Shown: positions 56,756 through 64,000 of the stretch, in pieces
How the letters are laid out: each line of letters opens with the position of its first letter
How positions within the stretch are numbered: position 1 is the first letter of the stretch
Source: Hortaea werneckii
Lineage: Eukaryota; Ascomycota; Dothideomycetes; Mycosphaerellales; Teratosphaeriaceae
Direction of reading: 5' to 3'
Assembly (NCBI GenBank): GCA_037044905.1
Contig: JBAOKB010000061.1
Coordinates: forward strand, 310,001 to 374,000
Length of the DNA stretch: 64,000 nt
Program-made: the position numbers and the translations under genes
Notes under the pieces: model-generated
The model's input: only the letters and a program-made list of their open reading frames with translations
Told to the model about the DNA's origin: nothing
Database searches by the model: none

Positions 56756-58563
56756 TTACAGCACATAATCATCCAAGCTGACCAAGTCCGGCTCGCTAAA
56801 GATCAAGTAGAAATACTTGAGCGTCTCGGCCGTCCAGAAGCTCTCCATACTATCAATCATTGTCGAGTTCAGCTCCCTGACGTCCTTGATGCCCGCATAT
56901 GCGATATTGGTCCGCGTCGCGGCGGTGATGGATTGGAACATGTTCCAAGCTTTGTCCTGGTAATAGGGATCGCCGGTGATGCGGTAGAGGATGAAGACGG
57001 ATTCGATCGCCTCCGGACGGAGCATGTATCGACTATCGGAGATGCGAGTGAAGCCCGGGGGGAGTTTGGAGGTCTCGATGATGCTCATGGCGTTGGTGAT
57101 GACTTGCTGAGGGACGTCTGCGGATGCGCCTTTAGGCGGATTGGGTGAAGCGATGGCATGATACCACTTTTCCTGAGACCAGGTACAGTCGTCCTCTTCG
57201 TCTTCCTTACAAGGCGCTGCTTGGAAAATTTCGGGCATGATACCCGACGGCGTGCTTTCGTAGGCCCAGATGCAACCTTCCACAAGCTGACGAGCGGTGT
57301 CCAGTTCGTCTGGTGTATCAAAGGCCTTGGCAGCAAGCGCCACCATGCCACCAGCATAGCATGAGAGATGCTGAGCCTTCAGGAGTAAATCTGAACCGTG
57401 TCGGTGTCTTACGTTTTGTTCCGGGGATGAGCAGAGCTTTGTTGTCGGCGTTGAGCGGTCTGAAGAAGATGTGTTCTTTCATAGCCTTGAGTGATTGGAT
57501 ATACATATCGCGATACTGCTGAACACGACCGCCAAGCATCAGGAATTCCTTCGGAAGATATTCATACAACGAATCTACCATGCCTCCGATGGAAAACGTT
57601 GTTTCTTTCGTGAAGTCCGTTTCTCTCGTGTCAACCTGCATGGGCCAGAGTCCAGGAATTTTCGTTTGGTTTTGCTGCTCTTCAAAAACGTGCATTATAC
57701 GGACAATAGCATCATACCATTTGGGATCTCCGGTTAGCTGAGAAAGTCGCGTGAACTCCATAGTCAATGAGCCAACTTCAGCCACAATGGAGGACCGCGA
57801 GGCCTTTTGCGGCTCGCCCAGCATGGCATTCTTCCACCTCCATCTCGTGATTGGCATCCGGTTTGGCGTATCTAATGCGTGATACAGCATCTCGCCCAAC
57901 TCTACCGCTTTCTCCAGTAAAACAGGGTACGCATGCCCACTTAAGATCAAATGCGCTTAAGAATCCACCTGCATATCGTATGGTGGTTTCAAACACGTTC
58001 AGCTCGTCCAGTACGCTTGTTGTAAAATCGATCCTTTTGAGCTCCGACACAGCAAGTTTGAAGTCCTCCTCTAATCCCATGATCCAGAGGGTATCCAGCG
58101 AATCAACCAACGTGGCTCCCCAACCTCCAAAGTTGCCCTGCGGCACGCCGGATATTGGTGCGACCTCATCTTGTGTCCAAGCATACTTCTTGTACCCTTG
58201 CCAGCTGTGCAAAAAAGCATCCTTCACAGCTGCCTGTCTACTTTGCCGCTCCGTCTCCTCTTCATCAGTTCGCTGCCCGAACTGATGTTGAATCTTTGGT
58301 ATATCTGCCAGCGGTCCAGACGGTAATGAGGTGAAGTTGGAGACGGGATGCTGCTGCCGGAGATTCTTCCATTTGAACTTGCGTCCGAGGAATCCAGGAT
58401 TTCGAAGCTTGTGTAATCGCAGGTCCTGGCCCTTTAGGTGCTGGTGCGGATGATGGCGCGGTGTCGGATGGAGATCAAGAAATGCTCCCAATTGCAATAG
58501 CATGAAAAGAATGGCAGCGGCTAGGACTGTGTAGAATGTCCATCGCCGCAGAATAGGAAGCAT
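56756..58563 (-). CDS. Class I alpha-1,2-mannosidase (GH47), secretory pathway
   Basis: Trims alpha-1,2-mannose from N-glycans in the ER/Golgi. The ATG at 58563 gives a short cytoplasmic tail and a signal-anchor helix (FYTVLAAAILFMLLQLGAF), so type II topology. The catalytic domain begins RQAAVKDAFLHSWQGYKKYAW, then GNFGGWGATLVDSLDTLWIMG, NVFETTIRYAGGFLSAFDLS, TTFSIGGMVDSLYEYLPKE, QHLSCYAGGMVALA, DSRYMLRPEAIES and a C-terminal FWTAETLKYFYLIFS. These contain the conserved acidic and Cys residues of GH47. Two single-base gains, near 57950 (AAG for AG) and 57378 (GAAGG for GAGG), break the frame; correcting both yields about 600 residues without introns. It is head-to-head with ALG8, another N-glycan gene. 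Confidence 0.9.
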
Positions 58564-59282
58564 GATGAAACGCAAAGTGACAACGCAGAAAGGGTATCTT
58601 AAAACAATGCAAAAAAGGAATGTAACATACAGTAGCAACTAATATTCGAGAGGCAACATGAGAAAAGCCAGCATTAAGGAAAAGAGGGAATTAATGCTTA
58701 CGCGACTCCTATATCGTATTTGGATCATCCTTTCAGCTCCTGAGCTGTGGGAGGCGTGAAGTGCAGCTGCGCGATTCGTTCTTGGCAGACGCGGGCGGAG
58801 GGCGAAAGCATAAAGCCCACTAAACTGCATCCCTGATCGACGCGATGGAGTGCGTGTGCTGCTGATCGCCCATAAGAACTCGTCTGATATAGCCGGGATG
58901 CCATTGTAGATACAATCAAAGGGAGAGTATCATGTCGATGAAGGAAGAGGAGGAGAAGAAGACGAGCGTGAAACGAGGAAGAGTTGAAACGATGCACATG
59001 CACACGCACTTCGTCGTGTCACCTGCATGTCTTCCTCGGCATCACCCGCTTCACAGGACGCCCCGGCTCCTGGAGAGCTTAGCGTGTCGCGTGGCAACGT
59101 GACCTCAGCTTGTCTCCAGTCTCCGCGAGAAAGCTGCACCCAACTCCATTGCAACACACATATACGTCGTACCTTTGTCGGAATGTGGACTAGCGATTCG
59201 CGATGACATTGCCGTCTATTCGATTTCCCTAGAAATTTTCTTTCCTCCGCGACTGTGCCACTGAACCCGATTTTCTTTCGCC
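58564..59282. promoter_or_regulatory. Bidirectional promoter region GH47 mannosidase / ALG8
   Basis: A 719-base spacer between divergent starts of two N-glycosylation genes. No specific element such as an unfolded-protein-response site identified with confidence. Confidence 0.45.
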
Positions 59283-61005
59283 ATGGCTGAACAGTATCCG
59301 ACGCTGCTGCAAAGCGCGGTAGCTGCCACGTCGCTGAAGGTCTTGCTCTGGCCTGCATAGTAAGCCCTCTCATGCCATGTTGCTACACCCCCACAAAGTA
59401 TGCTCATATCGTAGAAGCAGGTCTACGGACTTTGAAGTCCACCGCAATTGGCTGGCCATCACTCACTCCTCACCCCTAAGGAGAATGGTACTTTGAGAAG
59501 ACCTCCGAGTGGACACTGGACTATCCGCCATTCTTTGCGTACTTCGAATGGCTGCTCTCGCAAGCGGCGCAGTACTTTGACAGAGGCATGCTCCAGGTTA
59601 GCAACCTTGGATATGATAGCTGGCAGACGGTCCAATTCCAGCGGACGACGGTCATTCTGACTGAGCTGGTGCTCGTCTTCGCTCTTCACCAATTCATTAA
59701 GTCGACGCCACTTGGAGCCAAGAAGCAAGCGCACGCTTCGGCGCTATCGATTTTGCTGTCGCCGGGCCTTCTAATCATCGACCATATCCACTTCCAGTAC
59801 AATGGGTTCTTGTACGGCATCCTCATCCTGTCCATTGTCCAAGCCCGCCGTTCGTCTGGCTTATTGATGAGCGGCATATTGTTCGCCGGTCTACTTTGTC
59901 TAAAGCACATTTACCTTTACTTGGCTCCGGCGTACTTTGTCTACCTGCTTCGGGCATACTGCCTTGGACCGCGATCGATTTTCAACATCAAGTTCGCAAA
60001 CTGTGTCAAACTCGGGCTCGGGATCGCTAGCGTTGCTATCCTTGCATTCGGACCTTTTCTCTACTACGAACAGATGCCACAGCTGCTGAGCAGATTGTTT
60101 CCCTTCTCAAGAGGTCTCTGTCATGCGTATTGGGCTCCCAATGTATGGGCCATGTACTCGTTTACAGACCGGGTGCTGATCTATGGTAAGATAGCAACTT
60201 GTATACAGGCGCAAACCTGCGCAAGCGACTGACGAGATTGCAGCTGCGCCTTATTTGAAGTTGCCGGTAAACGCTGATGCGGTCCATAGCGTTACGCGAG
60301 GCCTAGTAGGAGATACCGCTTTTGCGGTGCTGCCGGACATTAGTCCGCGGATGACTTTCATTCTGACCTTAGCGGCGCAAATCGTAAAGTCCCCCGTCAT
60401 CATCCTTTCTTCTTCGTTGCTAATGCTGCTTAGCCGGCTCTCGCTAAACTTTCTTCGCCGCCACTTGGGACAACTTTCGTCGGTACAATCACTCTGTGTG
60501 CATACGCCTCCTTTCTGTTCGGCTGGCACGTGCACGAGAAAGCGATACTGCTTGTCATCATTCCGTTCAGCTTGCTCGCTCTGAAAGATCGACGATATCT
60601 TGGTGCATTCCGACCTCTAGCCGTGAGTGGTCACGTGAGCTTGTTTCCGCTGCTCTTTACGGCAGTGGAGTTCCCGATCAAAGTTGTGTACACTATTCTA
60701 TGGCTGGTAGCGTTCTTGCTAGCGTTCGATCGATTAGCGCCTGCGTAAGTTCAAGCAGACGATTGATATGAGGTTCGTACTGACAGATTGGTAGGTCCGA
60801 GAAGCCTCGAGTCTTCCTCCTGGACCGCTTCTCACTATTGTATATCGCAGTGGCCATTCCGCTGATCGCATACTGCTCGCTGTTTCATCAAATGATCTTC
60901 GGAGCGAGGTTGGAGTTCTTGCCGCTCATGTTCATCAGCTCCTACTCTGCGATTGGTGTGGTGGGCAGCTGGGTGGGGTTTTTGGTGGTCTTCTTTACGT
61001 CGTGA
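59283..61005 (+). CDS. ALG8: Dolichyl-P-Glc:Glc1Man9GlcNAc2-PP-dolichol alpha-1,3-glucosyltransferase
   Basis: Adds the second glucose to the lipid-linked oligosaccharide in the ER lumen. Exons 59283-59359, 59418-60185, 60244-60744 and 60795-61005. Marks distinguishing ALG8 from ALG6: YRSTDFEVHRNWLAIT, EKTSEWTLDYPPFFAYFEW, SVTRGLVGDTAFAVLPDISP, FLFGWHVHEKAILL. A multi-pass hydrophobic pattern runs to the C-terminus, ending SWVGFLVVFFTS. Frame breaks near 59480 (TAAGG for TAGG), about 60470 and about 60478 (T runs either side of WDNF); each is one extra base. After correction about 520 residues, normal for the family. The first intron's acceptor is the AG at 59416-59417, needed to form the Tyr of YRST. 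Confidence 0.92.
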
Positions 61006-62092
61006 GGGTTGTTTTCAATATGTGATAGCCTATGGTGAATACTCAGCACCTCATAGAACATCTCACACTTCATACCCTATCTTTTCATCCTGGCATGCAG
61101 ACAAACAAGGCGTGTTGCGATCCATTTCTAAACTAATGCGATGTGTGGCACCGTCTGAAGGGATGCAGTCCATGTGATGATTCTAAATCACCTCAACAAG
61201 GCCCAAATGGACACTAATCAACGATGCGCTCGTCAATGCAGATGGTCTGCAAATTTGACGCCACGCAGGAGATGCAGCAGCACTCCCGAGGAGACTCTGA
61301 GGGTGTGAAGGAATGGGATTTGCGACATGAGACTCGATTCCTAATGACCTACTTTGTTATGCTAGGCTGCAATGTACTCAGTGGATTGCCTCTAATAGTG
61401 CTGAATGAAGGCTTTCGAATGAATGCAAATACCCCCGGATGCGCATGCAGCATCGATGTACAAGCGGACATGGTGGAAGCGTAATAGGGAGCGCGGAAGT
61501 CGAGGACGATGGGCGCGCCGGGCTGATGAGCTAAAAAGACGAGCCGAATCGCTAGCGCGACAGTGACGCTCTTCCCGCGCACCGAAACGCCTGCGAAGTG
61601 CGAAGCCGAAGCTTGAGCCTTGCACCCATTTGCTCGCCCGGTGGCCCCCCACAAGTCTCTTGGAATGGCCTGTCAAGCTTTGCCCTCCCTCTCTTCACCC
61701 ACTGCACGTTGGCTTCCTACACCATCACCATCCCCACCACCATCCTCTCCGCCAGCGCCTCCACCGCCCCCGCCTCCATCAGACACGCCGCGCCTGCATC
61801 GACGCCATGGCCTATTAACCGCCGCGCACGCGTTTGAACTGCCTACGCTCCCGGATCGTCACCACGACCACGACCCAGGCTAGCCTGACTTGTCCCCCGG
61901 CGCGCCGCGTGACCGCTCCTTCCACACACGCGATTGCTGCCTCGCGGGCTGCTGGCATTATTACTTACCATCCAACGCGATCTCGCCTCCCTCCACCGAC
62001 AGCACCTTCCTTCTGAAGCCGGCACCCGCTGGACCACCCCGATTGAGACGCTCCTTCTGATCCAGCCTTGGCTGGTCTAACTCGACGCGAAC
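61006..62092. other. Intergenic between ALG8 and the ITC1-like gene
   Basis: ALG8 3'UTR and the promoter of the WAC-domain gene. A pyrimidine-rich stretch (about 61680-61860) precedes the ATG. No gene recognised. Confidence 0.5.
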
Positions 62093-64000
62093 ATGGTCCT
62101 CTACAAGCGTAAACCCATTCTCATCCACCCCCCGCCGAAGCTCCCCGACAATGCCGAAGTCTATGTCATGCGCGGCACCAATGAAGTCTTCCAAGACTAC
62201 GAGGATTATCTGAGGAGGTTAGACTACCTGAGGCAGAAAAAGTTCGTCGACGCGGTCAACGGCAAATCAGGCATGACCTTCTTCGACGCCCTCATATCTG
62301 AGAACAAGAGCTCGGATGCCATCGAAAACGTCTTCCCGGATGTGCTCAAGGATCCCATTCTTCGCAAGGTGCAGTTCTCGACCATCTCACGGATCGATGA
62401 CTTGGGTACGTCGATCGATGGCAGTCAGGCCCATTAAGTCCTTTCAACGCTAACCCTTCTCAGTCAGCTCGGTCTTCGATGAGTTCAAGAAAGATTTCTT
62501 CCCTGGCGAGGAGGTGCTTGTTGTCTTTGACGACGGTGAGCAGATGGAAGGCGTCATACGCGAGAAGGCAAAGTTCCCCATGATACGAGGCCCCGATGGT
62601 GCTGTTAGTCGCGACTTCCTATTGTCTGACGGGTTCGTGGACATTCTTTTGCTGACCGCGACCAGGTGCAACGTGCCGCGTTCTCCCGATATTTCGTCGA
62701 ACCAACAATACTGCCGGCGAAGAAGCACTGGTGGACGACATCCATATCCGTCGCGACAAGAAGATGTTTACCAAGCAGAATCTCCGTTCGTTTCTGAAGA
62801 ACTCGCTCCAGCGCGAGGCATGGATTGGCGCCCCCTGGTTGGTCAAGGAGCATCTCGCCATTCAGTATCGGCTGCCTATGGAAATACCCAGTCACTTGCT
62901 GCAAGACGCCAAGCTACTTGCCAATAAAGTACATAACACCTCATCCATGCGATCCCCAGAGAACGTCGGGTCTGCAAGCCCCCTGATCTCGGCTAACGAT
63001 TTGCAGCAGCAAATGCTTCAGATGAAGCCACCAAAAGGTCGCCGTTCAAATAAATCTGACGAGCTCGTGAGGCAGCAGCAGGAGCTTGTCCGCATGCAAC
63101 AAATGCAACAACAAGTAAGTCTATCTCTTGTCTGGCAACCCCTCTTCTTACTAAGACTTTTCTTCAGCATCCTGGCGCACCTCCCCACCAGCTGGCCCAG
63201 ATGGCTCAGCAATACAACCATTCCTTGGCTTCTCACCCCAAGCCGCCACCTCCACCGCCGATCCGATATCCTATTGAGGACCTCGATGTCGCGCCTAAGC
63301 GTGACGGGCATGCTCGCCCTCAACTCAAATTCCAGACGGACGAGCAGAAGGAATACGTCCTTACGAATCGTCAAATCTCCTTCGAAAACATCACCATGGA
63401 GTCCCAAGGCATGTTGCTTGAGGTCTGGAACACGCTCAACGTACAATGCGAAGTTTACTACCTGGACAGCTTCACCTTTGATGATTTTGTTGATGCTATG
63501 CAATACAAATCTTCAGATCCGCCGTGTCAACTGCTGGAGGAAGTCTATTGTGCCGTGCTCAATATGCTCGTGGACAAGAATGGAAAGCTTCAAGTCAAGG
63601 GCGGAATGGTCGAGTTGGCTGCTGAGGTAAACGAGGAGTCCTCAGAAGCGCACGATGACAGCGAATACTCGACGCCTCAACCCGACGTCCCGGCTCGTTC
63701 GACACGAAGTAGGCTGAGTCATGTGGACCCAGCAGTCGAGAACCAGCGCACGCCGACAACGGTCCCTGCACATCGCGCTGCAGAAATGCTCGGCGAGCGC
63801 AGCTGGCGAACAAGGCTTGGGGCGAGGGAAATGGAAGATGGCGGCTGGCAACTCATCCTAGTGGGTCTACTTCATCAGCTGTCTGCGAACCCTATGTTCA
63901 AGGCTCGCTGCGACAAGGTTCTAGCGGAACTCGCGCCTATGGAAATGCCAGCAACTAAGGATACCGCTTGGGAACAGTTCACCCAGCTCGACGTCAACCT
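62093..64000 (+). CDS. ITC1: ISWI-complex subunit, Itc1/ACF1-like (WAC and DDT domains); 3' end beyond window
   Basis: Non-catalytic partner of the ISWI ATPase in nucleosome spacing; nuclear. Exons 62093-62405, 62464-62603, 62666-63114 and 63168-64000+. The WAC domain starts at the N-terminus: MVLYKRKPILIHPPPKL, TFFDALISEN, VQFSTISRIDDLV, FFPGEEVLVVFDDGE, IREKAKFPMIRGPDG, AAFSRYFVEP, MFTKQNLRSFLKNSLQREAW and GAPWLVKEHLA. A Gln-rich linker precedes RYPIEDLDVAP...RPQLKF and the DDT domain (FDDFVDAMQYKS, LEEVYCAVLNMLVDKNGKLQ). Intron 62604-62665 (GTTAGT...CCAG) is supported because it joins PDGA to VQRAAFSRYF. One base is lacking near 62709, between FVEPT and AGEEALVDD. The WHIM region and C-terminus lie outside the window. 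Confidence 0.9.

Noticed and set aside
1..64000. tRNA, rRNA or transposase genes
   Set aside because: I looked for T-loop-like GTTCRANNC patterns, rRNA blocks and DDE or reverse-transcriptase motifs in the gene-poor stretches and found nothing I could support; a tRNAscan or repeat-library search would be decisive.

Overview
This window looks like nuclear DNA of a filamentous ascomycete (Pezizomycotina). The evidence is: many 46-160 base introns with GTAAGT-like donors and nearby acceptors; a velvet-domain regulator; a WSC-domain cell-wall sensor; plant-cell-wall-degrading enzymes; and an arginine-attenuator uORF in front of CPA1. A dothideomycete is my best guess, but that is inference. I saw no rRNA, tRNA, CRISPR array or recognisable transposase.

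Layout. 0-7 kb: part of a cytochrome-b2-type lactate dehydrogenase (-), a divergent anion:cation-symporter MFS permease (+), pyrroline-5-carboxylate reductase PRO3 (-) and the Smc5/6 kleisin NSE4 (-). 7.5-16.5 kb: the PI3-kinase VPS34 (+), a RING / triple ZZ-like / SH3 protein (+) and squalene epoxidase ERG1 (-). 16.4-25.2 kb: a long gene-poor stretch leading to a velvet-domain gene. 25.2-29.7 kb: CPA1 with its intron-split attenuator uORF, then a TMEM184/DUF300 membrane protein. 32.5-34.6 kb: a secreted Gly/Thr-rich repeat protein in eight exons, with a visible exon+intron tandem duplication. 34.6-41.5 kb: an accessory-looking block holding a large Upf1-like SF1 helicase, flanking repeats and a companion hypothetical gene. 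42.5-45 kb: a four-RRM RNA-binding protein. 46-47.4 kb: a tandem-repeat protein of unknown function. 48.3-53.9 kb: a secreted acetyl xylan esterase (CE1) fused to a GH10 xylanase, then a Wsc1-like sensor. 56.7-61 kb: a head-to-head pair of N-glycan genes (GH47 mannosidase and ALG8). 62-64 kb: the start of an ITC1/ACF1-like chromatin-remodelling subunit, cut by the window edge.

A pervasive oddity is that many otherwise well-conserved genes need one or more single-base frame corrections to read through (about 30 sites), while ERG1, CPA1 and the four-RRM gene are intact. Most of the shifts look like lost or gained bases in short homopolymers. Because they hit housekeeping genes such as VPS34, NSE4, PRO3 and ALG8, I favour sequence or assembly error over gene death, but the uneven distribution leaves this open. 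Gene spans below therefore run across these shifts.

Functionally the window is mostly housekeeping: arginine and proline synthesis, ergosterol synthesis, endosomal PI3P signalling, N-glycosylation and chromatin. To this are added a xylan-degradation enzyme and several fast-evolving repeat proteins. The most noteworthy items are the CE1-GH10 fusion, the split attenuator peptide, the helicase block and the exon-duplicating secreted protein.
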